Positions 1 through 12,418 of a stretch of DNA of 64,000 bases are shown here, in pieces. Source of the DNA: Pseudorasbora parva (Eukaryota > Chordata > Actinopteri > Cypriniformes > Gobionidae). The position numbers and the translations under genes are program-made. The notes beneath the pieces are model-generated. The model was not told where the DNA came from. It made no database searches and saw only the letters and a program-made list of their open reading frames with translations. The DNA lies in contig NC_090174.1 in the NCBI RefSeq assembly GCF_024679245.1, positions 18,121,433 to 18,185,432 on the forward strand, read 5' to 3'. Position 1 is the stretch's first letter. Each line of letters starts with the position of its first letter.

Positions 1-284
1 CCCGTACGGCCCATACAAGGACCTTCCGCTCTTATTAACGTTAAGCCGAGCCATACTAAAAAAAAAAACTCTCCGAAACTTGTGAGAAACTGGAAGGAGT
101 ATTTTTGACAAAGAAATACTCCATCAAACGTCCAACATTAGTTTTTGAAACTTTGTCCCCCCCCTTTTAAATGATAGGCTCAAGACCACACAAGAACTTG
201 GAGTAGCATGCTTTGAATGTTGCTCTACTCAAATGAAAATTATTTTCATACATAACCCTTATACTTTATCAAAGGTTAGGAAAC
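1..284. other. Non-coding, nothing recognised
   Basis: No open frame or repeat structure that I can support. The stretch has homopolymer runs of A near 60 and C near 160. It ends where similarity to the L2 3' region begins. Confidence 0.4.
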
Positions 285-800
285 CTTGTGTAATCGACGC
301 CCCATCATAAATAAACCTGTCTCTTCCATGATACCCTGAAATTTTGAATATTCCGATCTAATATGATTTCTGACCTGTAAGGTTGCCAGAATAATAATCA
401 TACACTGTGTGTTAATAGGCCAGAGGAGAACTGGCACCCCGACTGAGTCTGGTTTCTCCCAAGGTTTAATTTTCTCCATCACGCCCTGATGGAGTTTTGG
501 TTCCTTGCCACTGTCGCCTTTGGCTTGGCTTGCTCAGTTGGGGACACTAAAATTATGATTAAAGTTATTCAATTAATTATACAAATAAAATGTATGTATT
601 AGGTTTTATTTAATTCTATAAACTATAATACTGATATGCCAACATTGTCGCTATATGATAAATTAAAATAAGCTGATAACATCACTGTTTTCTCCAGTAC
701 GACTGTACAGCCAAATCTAATTTGTTGCAATATTATCTTGTTTGACACTGTGAAGCTGCTTTGACACAATCGTGATTGTAAAAGTGCTATATAAATAAAG

Positions 801-841
<41 letters not shown>

Positions 842-842
842 G
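285..842 (+). repeat. L2 LINE 3' UTR fragment, 5' truncated
   Basis: This matches, in reverse orientation, the 3' UTR of the L2 element at 32655-33545 and the fragment at 53729-54290. It contains the same text around 'agcaagccaagccaaaggc' (reversed) and the same block before the tail. It ends in a (TTGA)n tail at about 800-842, the usual 3' end of fish L2 elements. Only the UTR is present, so this is a dead-on-arrival 5'-truncated copy. Confidence 0.85.
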
Positions 843-870
843 AAACATTAAGCTTCAGTTGCATTAACAG

Positions 871-2225
871 CAGTGCCGTTTCTAGGCATAGGCAAACTAG
901 GCGGTCGCCTAGGGCGCCAACAGCTGGGGGGCGCCAGTGAGCCCCCGCCCCAACAAGATTTTTTTAGTTATTTCATATATATTTTATTATTAATATTTCG
1001 TACTTTTGCTATTTCAAGGCATTATGATTAGTTGCGATTATTGGAGTGAAGTCGCCATGGTGATAGTGGAGCTGCTGTAATGAAATGAGATCATGTAGAG
1101 GGCGGCAGGGAACGTCGTCATCCGTGGCGTTGTGACGCTTGTGTCCGAGTGAAAAATATGGAAAAATGCGGATAGCTCACTGAATGTAACTGGAGTGGAT
1201 GCAAACACGGAGGCGATTAACATCAAACAGATCGCACCTTATTCCCCGCTGAACTCTCATCACAAACTCCCTTTCCGTCCACAGCAGTACTTAAGAAAAC
1301 AAAATAACTGACTGTTAGCAACAGAAAATAATCCCCACACATGGGAGCTGAAGACTCAGTGCGCACATACACAAAATGCAGACTTCGTTTGCTGGGAGCG
1401 CGCGCAACTCTTAAAGGGGCCACACTATATTTCTACTCGTTACAGCGTGCTTTAGTTTCATCATCATGAAAAGGTCAAAGCCATCAGGGGCTCAGTATCG
1501 TAAAAAGAAAAAAGAGGAAATATAAAAAAAAGAAAGCGAAATATACAGGTATGTTAGCCTACTTATTGGTTACTTGTTCTCTATAAGCTGGTCTCTCTAT
1601 CATAACGTTGAGCAAAACATTACACTGAATATTAGTACTGGACGGACCACACGCCATGCTCATTTCAGGTGCAGAACATTATAGCAGTTCATTTGAATAT
1701 TTTTTTTTTTTTACATCTGTTTAGTGTAAATTGATCAAGTAGGCTAATACTGTCATAACCATGGGCGTCACTAGGCCCTTTTTTATGAACTTATGCATCA
1801 GCCCCCCCTAAAAAAATATGTGATTAACCTTTAAAACATATGAAACTGGCGCGAGGCTTCGGCTACTGCTTCGTCCCGTCTTTTAGTCTTTGTGTCACTG
1901 TGTTCTTCAATCCGCAGCGGCGCCGAGTGACATGGTTTTCAAGCTATTGTTATCTAATTTTTTGGCCTTCAGAATATCTTAAAATACACATATGTAGATC
2001 ATAGAAATCAAAATTTTCTCGGGGGAGCATGCCCCCGAACCCCCCAACATCTGTGATCTCAGTGATAATAAACCTAGCTACATTATTCGATTAATGCATG
2101 TACAATATGCCCATGAAATAAGGATGTCATATTTACTTAATAAGTTGTAGTTTAAAAAAAAAGGGGGGGGGGGGGGCAACATATGAATCTCGCCTAGGGT
2201 GCCAGAAAGGCTAGAAACGGCCCTG
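871..2225. mobile_element. Non-autonomous hAT-type transposon
   Basis: The ends are inverted: CAGTGCCGTTTCTAG at the left and its near complement CTAGAAACGGCCCTG at the right. Both are flanked by the perfect 8-bp duplication ATTAACAG (863-870 and 2226-2233). Eight-base duplications and CAG-type ends are typical of hAT elements. The 1.36-kb interior has no transposase-like frame, so it would need a transposase in trans. A C-rich/G-rich run near 2162-2177 is the only other notable feature. Confidence 0.9.
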
Positions 2226-2233
2226 ATTAACAG

Positions 2234-3287
2234 TTGTATTCTGTTGCAAAGATTTAGAATGTTGGTCAAATTAAGTGATAATAATGACTAACTATTTATC
2301 ATAAAAATTTAGGCTACATCTTATCAGTTTAGTAATGGTATCATTCTTATGTAACCTTTTTGTAAACAAGGGAACACAAAAACACACGGGTGTATACACG
2401 TGTTTAAGGGTGCCTATTTACTCCAAAAATGAAGGAAATGTATAGATAAACAAAACATAGGCCTGTTAGAATAATATAGTAAATATTTTATTAGTCTTGC
2501 TGTAGTGATTTTATCCTTGATCCCATGGTTTTCTCTTGTCTAAAGTTCTCATTTTACAGATGAATATAAGTAATATATGTACTTTTATGACACTTTATCT
2601 TACTATAATAGTTATTTCCAGTTAATGAATGCATGCTTAAAAAAACCTCAAAACATTTTACACAAATTTAAACAGTCTAGATAGTATTTAGGCTAGTTAG
2701 ATAACTGTGTATATTGTATTAAATTATTAACTGTGCTCTTCTTTAAATTACACTATTTTTTTAATTATTATGTCTACACCACACTGAGAAAAAAAAATCT
2801 GAGCTGCATTTCTGATCAATTTGCACAGCTCTGGCCAATAATTAATTGTTTCATTACATAAAGTTTGTGAAGCAATTTGTGAAGCATTCAACTTCCAATT
2901 AGATGTGATGATGTGTTAAAAGAATAACAAGTCTCAAGACCACAATTCATATAAATAAACCTACCCATCCTTGTTGAGTTTTTCCTTTTGGCTGTCAGTA
3001 TGGATAAGGAAATGTTTCAAACCTTATATGAATTGAAAAAAATCTGGAAATGTTCCAGGTGGTGTTTCTAAAAATGAAAAATATGTCCTTCTTCGAAAGG
3101 CACAGAACTTCACAATCAAGATGAGTAAAGTCACACTTAAGCCTAGTGATTTCTCTGATAGTTTCTTCATGACTAAAACGTACTACTTTTAGATGGGGCG
3201 TTATACTATATAGGGTTACTATATATATTTTCATGTCAAAACAGTGGCATGAAGTGAAACGCACAAAAAAGTGAAGAGCAAAAGGCA
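2234..3287. other. AT-rich non-coding DNA
   Basis: About 1 kb with no supportable coding frame, no repeat ends and no simple repeats beyond short A/T runs. Confidence 0.4.
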
Positions 3288-4490
3288 ATTAGAGATATCT
3301 GCAATTATAATTGCACTAGGAAGAAATCTGATTCGAGATATCTCTAAACACATTTTGATTAGTGAAAACTCTATTTAAGATATCTGTAATGAAGTCATAG
3401 ATATCTTCAATGGACGTGTCACACATACGCAAAGGTAATTAGAGATCTCTCTAATTCAGTTTTAAGATATCTGAATTGTACCTGCTCCTAGTCAAATCTG
3501 CTTGTGTAAGGTTGTGACGTGAGGAAATTTTCCACCAATAATCAACGAGTGACAACATTTGGATGCATATGATTAAATGTCTCCAGCAGACCAGGTCAAA
3601 AAAAAATTAAGAATGATTTAAAAAAGAATAAATGTTTAAATAACATCGACATGATGTAGCTACTGATTACATTGATTAGTACATTGTGTTGTGTTTACTT
3701 GTGTCATAAAGGTAATAATCCACAAGGTGGGGTTGGCTTTATAGCAAAAGATCTGTGATGTGATATTCTGCTGTGTTGAGTGACGAGCATATGTAGCATA
3801 TTATAGCATATGTAATGTTGCACCAGAAATAAAGCCAAATACAATGCTTAGCCTAAAGATTTTAAATGTGTTCATTTGGGAATAAAAACTAACAAAATTT
3901 AATCCACAGCATGCACATCTCAACATTATTTATTACTTGAATATATAGCCTAGAATAAGACAACAACCTTCTTGATCTTCTCAGCATATTATATGTTACT
4001 TTTACACATGTCCCAGGTACATTTTTATTTTCATACGTTTGATTTCCTTCCCTATAAAGGAGATTAAAATGACCACAATTCTTAAACAAAATAGCAGAGG
4101 ACAATGGTTTCCACGGTAGGATTGGTTAATAAAATGTTTAAGGTGTGGCTTAGCAAAGGCATATTTGCATGCATGTTTAAGATATCTATAAAGGAGTTTT
4201 GACTAGTCAGAATGTTAATTCCAGATATCTACATTTATATACTTCCTAGTCACAAAGCTAATTGCAGATATCTCCAAAGAAAGATCTGTCTAGTCAAAAA
4301 TCAAACAGACAGACATCTTTAAATGAGTTTTGACTAGGAAGAATTCCAATTCAAGATATCTTGTATTAAGTTTTGCCTAGACAAAAATCCAATCCAAATT
4401 ATAATTTGACTAGTAATAAATTATTTGCAGATATCTACATATGTATTTTAGATATCTTTAAAATTGATTAATTAAAGATATCTTAGATGT
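3288..4490. repeat. GATATC/ACTAGT-rich interspersed repeat, left part
   Basis: The octamer AGATATCT, a palindrome, or close forms recur about a dozen times here (for example near 3292, 3377, 3462, 4178, 4222, 4266, 4428). They alternate with 'gactagtcaaaa'-type stretches, and ACTAGT is also a palindrome. The middle (about 3500-4140) lacks the motif and may be another insertion. The same pattern resumes at 7078-7375 after the insertion at 4491-7069. I do not recognise the family and see no clear terminal inverted repeats. Confidence 0.6.
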
Positions 4491-4904
4491 TAGGGGTGTA
4501 AGAAAATATCTATACACGTGAATATCGCGATATTATGTTTGGCGATACTGTATCAATTCTCAAAAACGCTGTATCGATATATTTATATATTTATTTATTT
4601 ACATCCAAGATTCGTGGCTTTGTGTTCGGTTTAAACCACAGACTGTATAACACCCAATCGCTAGATGGCAGTGCTATCTGAGAACGTATAACTGACGCGG
4701 AGCCGGAGAAGCGCAAGGTTAAAGTGCGTGCATCACTAGTGTTTACATTAGCAAACCCAGCTCTCAAGACGATAGCATTATTCCGCTCCTGCAGTATACA
4801 GAGCTGAAGTGTGGACTCATTTTGACTTCAGCTAAAAAGAAGCCACTAAGGAAATCGACAAGAAATATTTTGTTTGCAAAATAGGCCAAGTTATATTCTA
4901 ATAC

Positions 4905-6180
4905 TCGGGAAACACATTTATCAAAAGTGCGTACACCAAATTTCCAGCGTACACCTTGCGTACACCCAAACCCACGGTGACTTTGAGATTTATCAATATG
5001 GACGTTGGCGTACGGCACGCTCAAATCCTACGCCAGCTCAGGAGGTGGTGTACGCATGTTTGAGTTAGTGGGAAAATGCGCAGAAAAACAATTCCTAACA
5101 CCACAAAACGCACTGACAAAGATATGCTATATTATGACCCACTGTTAAAACCACAACGACAACATTCAGTGTTTATTTTTGTGCAACATGAACGTCAATG
5201 TTTAATTTGTGTGACTTTACCAAAGCGTTTGATCTGTAGGCATATGTATTCCTACAGTCGCGAGCCTGTGCGCTTTATCTGACGTTTCAGGCCCGTCTGG
5301 CCCGGCAGCTGCGCACGGACTGGGACTAAAATAATTCAGACTGACAAAATAATAAAAATGACCTTCTTCTTTTAAATAATAATAAAATCAATAAAAACGA
5401 CATTCTTCTTCTGAATAACAAGCGTCATTAAGAATAGCCTAATAATCATAATAATAATAAGAATCTTACAAATTGTCATGTAATTATTAATGTGAATGAA
5501 TCTTACTCCACATCACACATCACTTGTACACCCCAATACATGTGCCGTGATACGAAATTAAATGCTAATTGTTTCAAAACGTGCTGTAAAATAATGCATT
5601 GTGATGGTAATGTATCATCCAAACAGCTATTTAAACTGCTGGAGTGCACTTATCAACCTCCACACTATTAAGAGTACTCGTAATTTGGGTCCATATTTTG
5701 TTTTTGTAGGTGCCTTTAATCCCACTCTTTAAACTCCCAAATAAAACAATTTCGGTTTTTTTCACTTCCCTGGTGATGGTCTCGATGGCGCGCGTCTCAA
5801 TCATCTCACTAGTTCAGTAGTCAGAGCACTGATCAGGGAGTCAGCCCATTGACTTATGTCCTAGTCAGTGCCCTGAGTAGTGAGATGATTGAGACGCGCC
5901 CGATCTCCACGTCGGAGAAGTTTCGCTTCTTTGCCGTCTTCTGTTTGTCCATGGCGTAAAATGAGGGCGTGGGAGAGGCGGAGACTTGAATATATAGGGG
6001 CGTGTTATTCTAATGACGATCGTTTTCAGCCGCCACATATATTAAGGGCAGGTATTGCGTACACCTGGATTGCAGAGGTACGCACAGCTTCATAAATCAG
6101 GCGGTGAGAGGAGTGTAAGCATAATCTTACGCCAACATATACACCAGTTTCTACGCAAGATTGATAAATGAGGGCCATTG
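4905..6180. mobile_element. Nested TIR element with 'catttatcaa' ends
   Basis: The left side reads 'cacatttatcaaaagtgcg' and 'gcgtacacc', repeated several times. The right side carries the complement ('acgcaagattgataaatgag'). Sub-terminal 'gcgtac' and 'gtacgc' words are inverted about the centre. This fits a non-autonomous cut-and-paste element, perhaps of Harbinger type. The exact ends and target duplication could not be fixed. No transposase frame was found. A smaller MITE sits in it at 5787-5900. Confidence 0.5.
5787..5900. mobile_element. 114-bp palindromic MITE
   Basis: The ends are long inverted repeats built on CGTCTCAATCATCTCACTA and its complement, leaving a short centre. CGAT flanks both sides (5783-5786 and 5901-5904), consistent with a 4-bp target duplication. 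A related fragment occurs at 8672-8735. It is the third level of nesting at this site. Confidence 0.7.
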
Positions 6181-7077
6181 AAACAGAGCCCGCTGAACAT
6201 CCTGACGTCACCCGCGCTGCTGAGAAGTGTTTCGATAGAATGTACTGCACGTTTTCCTCTCAGTAACAAAATAAACACATGCCAAAACTGACAGCGGTGG
6301 CAGGAGAACGAAAGATAATAGCGACGTGGATATGGATGCACCAGCTCTGCAGTTCAGTTCTTGAAATAGCACTTTATACAATAGACTGGTCGGCGTTTTT
6401 TCATTCAAAAATGAGCAGTGCGCTTTAATGTTTCTAGGCAACCTGTACTGTCAGTCAAATCAATGTAATGGTCAACACAACGGAAGGCCCGCCTCTTCAT
6501 TCATTCGTTTGGACAACAGAACATGAGCGCGATGATGTTGCACGCTTTTCTGCTCAGTTGACTTTTTTTCAACTTCATGCGCTCGCAGCGCTCCTTCAAA
6601 AACGCGGGGCGCCCAGGGCGCATAAGCAGCGCGCATAACGCTCTCTGCCAACCGAAATCCATTCAAAAAAGGCGCCTCTCGCTGCAAAAACGCGTTCTGT
6701 GTGATCGGGGCTACTGTGTTAAATATAAAACAAACAGTCATTCAGTCATGAAATGGACTGCACTTTCTGTTGTTAAATAGCCACTGCTATACTGTGAACC
6801 TTTAAAACATTTACACATAAAGAATCCTGCAGTCACTTTACATTTCCCTTAACTTAGATTGCACATTGCATATGATTAGTGATATAAATTATAGGCTGTA
6901 TTAATTAAATAAAATACTTTGTCTCGTGTTTTAGGCTTATGATTGTGTTCTTTATTCTTTTAAATTATAAAAAACAAAAACAATATCGCAATATATTGCA
7001 ATATATCGTATCGTAACCCCTGTATCATGATATATTGTATCGCCAGAGTCTTGGCAATACACAGCCCTATCAAATGT

Positions 7078-7380
7078 GTCCTAGATTTATTTACAACTAC
7101 AATTTTTTCTAGTCAAAACTCATTTGAAGATATTTGGAAATATTTTCCAATGGAAGTCAATGGAAGAATATGACTAGTAAAAATAGCATTATAGATATCT
7201 TGAATGTATATTATGACTAGTTAACATTGTAGATATCTTCAATCCATATTATGACTAGTCACAATCACATTGTAGATATCTTAATTGCAATAACGACAAG
7301 TCAAAATTGCAGAGGAGATTTCTGGAACTGGAATTATGACTAGTCAAAACTAATTTATGACTAGTATGCGAAGGTGTATT
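7078..7380. repeat. GATATC/ACTAGT-rich repeat, right part
   Basis: This continues the repeat interrupted at 4491. AGATATCT occurs near 7194, 7231 and 7273, with 'tgactagt' strings between. The insertion of the hAT-like element explains the gap. Confidence 0.6.
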
Positions 7381-8347
7381 TAATGCTAAAACGGCTTGCC
7401 ATACTCGGACACATTTCTAACCGGCATGCATCTCGCGCTGATCACCTGATTTTGCTAATCTCAAACAAGCCTATTGTAACCTGTAACACCGGTGAGAAGC
7501 ATTAGTATGAATGTCAGGAACGAAAACCGCACTGTGTTAAGACTATTGCAAATTTTGTTTCATGCCGACTTTAAAAATATAGCCTATGTTAACCATGGAT
7601 TCTTCATTTCCTCCTCTGCCTTTATTTAGGATTTCCTTTTTAAAGAATTATTAGGCCTATTTGATGCCCTACATTTCTTTCAAATACTATCAAGTATGAT
7701 TGATACTGTAGGCTAACTTGGGCGGCATGGCTGTTAAAAAGCTCCAAATTATTTATAATAGTCATGTTAAACTTTGGACTCTATTGGATTTACTCTTGCA
7801 CAATGAAGGAAAAATAGCATGCAACAGAAAAACCCATATAAATGCACACATTTGAAATGAAATACGATTATTACCCTGACATAAGTCCTCGAGATCTGGA
7901 ACATGCAGCTGGAACTTTTCGGTCTTGCTTGTGTTTGCCATCCGTCTGATGTTTGTAGCTATTAATCTGTCAGATGGGCGCTTTCGTAACATGAAGCTTC
8001 AACACCATAGGTTCAAAACCTTTACGAATCTTTTGTTACGAATCCGTGGTTCTCTGTGAGTCTTGAACATAGACCGTAAAAATGAATCATGCGGATTTAT
8101 TGAGATCGCCCTCCAGCGGTCTATGTAAAAAAAAAAAAAAAAAAACCCTGATCTCAATTATTTTCAATTTCCATTTTTGAATGTTTCTGATGGTGATGAT
8201 TATTACATTGTATTATTGTGTTTATTGAGACGGTCATAATTGGGTATTTTGTATATAAAATATATAATATCACTTAAATAACTGAACAGACAATGACAGC
8301 AGCTATATGATGTAATAAGGGAATTAATTTGGACTGGGAGTAAATTA
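7381..8347. other. Non-coding DNA with a short duplicated motif
   Basis: No gene recognised. The stretch around 8010-8045 ('cctttacgaatcttttgtt') recurs near 8608-8640. These two sites flank the AT microsatellite and probably belong to one interspersed repeat. There is an A-run at about 8127-8145. Confidence 0.4.
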
Positions 8348-8348
8348 G

Positions 8349-8442
<94 letters not shown>
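8348..8442. repeat. (AT)n microsatellite, about 95 bp
   Basis: Uninterrupted AT dinucleotide repeat. A frame reading through it on the minus strand gives only alternating Tyr-Ile and is not a gene. Confidence 0.95.
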
Positions 8443-8444
<2 letters not shown>

Positions 8445-8671
8445 TGTTTGTATATACACAAGATATACTGTTTTGACCAGCAGGCGTCACCAGCGTGTGA
8501 CGTTTGAACTCTTCGAAAAAGTGAATCACTGTGTCAATCGTTTCAATTGATTCGAAGCTTTGAAAAGTTTCGTTTCTCCCATCACTTGCGCTACCTTGAT
8601 AAAGATTCGAAACCTTTACGAATCTTTTGTTTTGAATCAGTGGTTTGGAGCGCCTCAGCGTCAAACCATAG

Positions 8672-8735
8672 GGTGCGTCTCAATCAGCTCCCTTGGTAAG
8701 GGCACTGATCAGGGAGTCATCCAATTAGGCTTATT
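8672..8735. repeat. MITE fragment related to 5787-5900
   Basis: It shares 'gcgtctcaatca' and 'cactgatcagggagtca' with the palindromic MITE at 5787-5900. Only one half is present. Confidence 0.5.
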
Positions 8736-8785
8736 TGAGATGAGCAACATCTGCACAGAACCGATCACCGGTGATCGGTGAGAGA

Positions 8786-10953
8786 ATTTTTTTATTTTAT
8801 TTTTATTTTATTTTATTTTTTATTGAACACTAAGAACAAAAACAAAATGAAAATATACATATATAAAGGCATTGATGAATACAAATACAATAAGAAATAT
8901 GTATTAAGCAAGGCACACATTAGTTACATAAAAACAAAAATAAATAAAGAAAAGAAAAAAGAAAAATACGTTTTTTTTTTTCATTGCTCTTCTAAGACGT
9001 CAATGTCTCTTATTATATTTACAAGTTTCTGGGCTTTTTTAATCTTCATATAACTTAATGATGGAAAGTAATTACAAATCAAATCTTTTTTGAATACAGA
9101 GAAGTACGGTTTTGCCTTCATACATTTGCATTTCTGTATGAAAAACATTACATTAATAAAAAAAAAAAAACATTTTCTTTATCATCTAACAGCACTCCAA
9201 ACATTATGTTTCCTATCAAAAGTGGGCAGTGAATTAATTTTTGTCTCCAACCAGCAAGCCATATTTTCCCAGAAAATATTTGAAAAAGCACAAGAAAAAA
9301 AAAAGATGATCAGTTGTCTCTATGTCAACTTGACAGAAACTACAAGCATTCTCTTCAAAATTAAACCGGTGTCTTAAGAAAAACTTAAAACTTAAAACGA
9401 CGGGTATATATGTTAAAGTGAGTTTCCTTGGCTTTAGGGGCCACTGGAAAACTGAGATACTTTATTCGCAATTTCTTAACCAGTGATTTATCATAAGCTT
9501 GCAAAACACTGTTATAATACAAAAGTGTAGAATATAATATAGAGTTGAAACAAGAGCGAATAAGTTTGTTGGGAAGCATTGCCTTGAGGTCATTACCATT
9601 AAAAAGAAGGGATGGAAGTTCACAAGATCCATCTGACCTGTTGACAGTGTTAGGAACTAGATTTATAAAGCTTTTTGGAATGACATTTAAAACATGCTCA
9701 AATTGTTTACGTTAACATTGCAAATTATATTTAATACAAAAATCTCTAAAAGTTAACAGGCTTCCATCTTCATTCATTAAATGAAGAACTGACCAGACAC
9801 CTTTTTCAAGCCATTCAAGAATGCATAGAGATTGTATCTAGATAAAATAAATCTATTGTTCCATATGGGAGTTCTGTGTGGGGTGAACTTGTGGTTGTAT
9901 AATAAATTCTAATATAATAAGATCTGCTGGTGAAAAGAAGCTAATTTGACTGGCAACCTGGACACAGTAAAATCACATCTCAGAAGAAAATCAATTTTAA
10001 ATATACCTCTGGGAATGCAAAACCAGAAACTAGATTCATTTCTTATGAACTTTTTAAGCCATTTTACCTTCAACATTCCATTTATACAATAAAAGTCAAA
10101 GGCTTTTTAGCCACCATTTTCATACTCTTGTTCTCTTTATATAGTGGACACGCTTTCTCCATATAAAATTGAAATTAATTTGATTGATGGTCTTAATAGC
10201 TTTATTAGAAATAGAGAGACAAGATGCAGGATAAATGCACCTGGAAAGGCTTTCCATTTTAGTTAAATAAGTCCTTCCAAAAATAGACAAGTCTCTTTGC
10301 ATCCATGCATCAAGTCTGCTTTTGCATTCGTTCCATCTATTCCAGACATTTTTCTTTTCCATCATGACCTTATCTTTAGAGATGTGTATACCTAAATATA
10401 CGACATTCGACTTGATTGGAATATTATATGCAGATTTAAGAGGGCATTCATGTATGGTAATAATTTCACATTTATCTATATTGAGCTGTAAACCTGAACA
10501 TTTTCAAAAATAATTATCTCAATAGCTTTAGGAATCTGGGCAAGATTTTTTAAGAATAATGTTGTATCGTCAGCCAATTGACTAAAAACAATTTTCTGTC
10601 CAAACACACTTCATTTTTTAATATTTGAGTTTTTAATTAAAAGAGCAAACATCCCTGTAGCCAAAATAAATAACGAAGGAGAGATGGGGCAGCCTTGTTT
10701 AACTCCTCTCTTGATATCAAATCTGGGTGAAGTGCCTGTTGGTAAGGCAACTGAGCTATTAGTATTTGTGTAGAATGACCGAATCATATTACAAAAATTT
10801 TCACCAAACCCATATACTTTTAAACATTTAAAAATGAAAGAATGTTCCAACATATCAAAGGCATTAAAGACATCTAAAAATAAAATTACCCCATCATCCT
10901 TTATTTCTTGATTATACTCTAACAAATCCAAAACCAATCGAATATTGTTATAT
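8786..10953 (-). pseudogene. L1/Tx1-type LINE ORF2 3' half, broken
   Basis: On the minus strand, conserved reverse-transcriptase text begins at about 10937 and includes a FLDVFNAFD-type motif A. It is followed by an RGVKQGCPISP block and, near 10575, LADDTTLFL, where most L1 elements have F/Y-ADD. Downstream, about 10120-10365 gives an L1-like connecting region. About 9250-9370 gives a C-terminal zinc-finger-like CxFC...HLFFLC motif. Frames are broken many times. The 3' end is the A-rich tail seen as T-rich DNA at 8786-8825. The 5' part is missing: element E adjoins it at 10954. The same C-terminal motif occurs at 18809 and 50980, so at least three copies of this LINE group are in the window. 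Confidence 0.8.
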
Positions 10954-12403
10954 TGTCACAATTCACCAGTGTGAGTGCCCGTGATCACCACCAGAGGGCA
11001 CTCCACCACGGACTGTCACTCCATCACTAACTACATTACCCATAATCCTTTCCCCGGACTCATTAGCACTTACTGTTTACACCTGTGTCTCATCACCTCA
11101 TTACCTCTGCCTATATAAGACTGGTTTTCTCTGTCATTCATTGCGAAGTCTTGTTTAGTGTCACAACTGCATTTCTGACCGTTTCCCTGGTTTCATGTAT
11201 CTTGGTCTTTGATTTCTTGCCTTCTCCATGGATTACTAGTGATGGCCAAATGAGGCTTCCTGAACCACTGAGGCTTTCCAGCCCATTGCTTCACCAAAAG
11301 GTTCATTTACCTGAAGCCTCATGAAACAGTGTGCTCCCTAGTGACACCTGCTGTGCAAAGCAATGCATCGCACACAAATCTATTCATCCTGAGCAACCAA
11401 ATTATCATAGTGTGGGCACACCCTTTTTCTATTGCCTGTGTATTAATAAAGTATTTTACTCTGCTTGTATTAACCTATGCACACACAACTCACACAAACA
11501 CACGACTTTGTGTTCAACTATTCAGTAGTTCTTTGGGTTAGTGATGAGTGAATGCCCAGAATGATTGTAAATAAATTATTGTGAGTGCAGTGCTTATGGG
11601 ACTGGAATTGTGGAACAGCAAACTGCAACAGGGATGGGAAAGCTTTCCCTAATACAGTCTAGTCTTATAATAATATTATTATTAATAATAATAATAATAA
11701 TAGCAATAATATATATGTATAATAATAACACTAGGCCTACTACTAATATATATATATGGGGGGGAACTTTTATGTCCCCGGGTTATACATTCATGTTAAA
11801 AATATATATAATATATATTATAATTATAATTACGTAGTATACACACTACTAGATATACAACTAGATATAGGCTAATTTACTCTATTAATCTACTGAACTA
11901 TGTGTAATTTACTCTAATAATCTACTAAACTAAGTAAAATGTAATATAATATATAATACAAGCTATGATATATAATGATATTGCTACTATACAACCAACA
12001 CCTCAACACCAATGCAAATGCCTACTGCAAACCCCACAAGAGGCGCGAAGTTTCGAACCACTTTTATCCGAAAGCGATACTCCGAATGAAGCAATGACGT
12101 ATTCAACAGAAAACGAGGCCTCGTTTGTCATCGTCACGTGATTTTCACGGAAACGATACAAGCCTCGAATCGGGGCTTCATCTGGAACGCCCCTTTTTGC
12201 TCGACACAAGCTCCGGAGCCTCGCTTCAGATGTCCCATCACTATGGATTACCCTTTTGCCTGTTCCTTCTGTTTTGTTTGCCTTTTCGGACTGATTTCCT
12301 GTTATGACCTTTTGCCTGTTCTATGGACTACGACTTTGGATTACCCTTTAATAAATACTGCGTTTGGATCTCCAAACCTTCTGTCTCAGAGCAGTTCGTA
12401 ACA
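10954..12403 (+). mobile_element. 5' LTR of non-autonomous LTR element E (interrupted)
   Basis: It begins TGTCACAATTCACC and ends TTCGTAACA (TG...CA). With the hAT insertion and one copy of its duplication removed, it is 435 bp, the same length as the 3' LTR at 14415-14849. By hand count the two differ at about 18 positions (near 4 percent). A TATATAA box lies at 11112-11118 and an AATAAA signal at 12350-12355, as expected of an LTR promoter and polyadenylation site. The base quintet before it (TATAT) does not match that after the 3' LTR (GAAAC), so the element is not in its original insertion context. Confidence 0.9.
11237..12243. mobile_element. Non-autonomous hAT transposon inside the E LTR
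   Basis: The termini are TAGTGATGG and CCATCACTA-type, flanked by the perfect 8-bp duplication TGGATTAC (11229-11236 and 12244-12251). The 3' LTR shows the uninterrupted site, which confirms the edges. The interior contains (TAA)n/(AT)n tracts around 11670-11830 and no transposase frame. Confidence 0.93.
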
Positions 12404-12418
12404 GAAGACTTCGCCAAC

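Larger units (their letters stand above)
4491..7069. mobile_element. hAT-like TIR element inserted in the GATATC repeat
   Basis: The left end reads TAGGGGTGTAAG and the right end is the near complement (ACACAGCCCTA). Both ends are rich in 'atatcg' strings typical of a common fish repeat. Flanks TTAGATGT (4483-4490) and TCAAATGT (7070-7077) agree at six of eight positions and may be a decayed 8-bp target duplication. The interior holds a second TIR element (about 4905-6180). The short frames inside show no transposase motif. Confidence 0.65.

Noticed and set aside
1038..1423. Small minus-strand frames in the hAT MITE
   Set aside because: No homology or codon signal, and they lie inside a non-autonomous element.
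8203..8664. 153-codon minus-strand frame
   Set aside because: Its core is translated AT microsatellite (alternating Tyr-Ile); no domain on either side.
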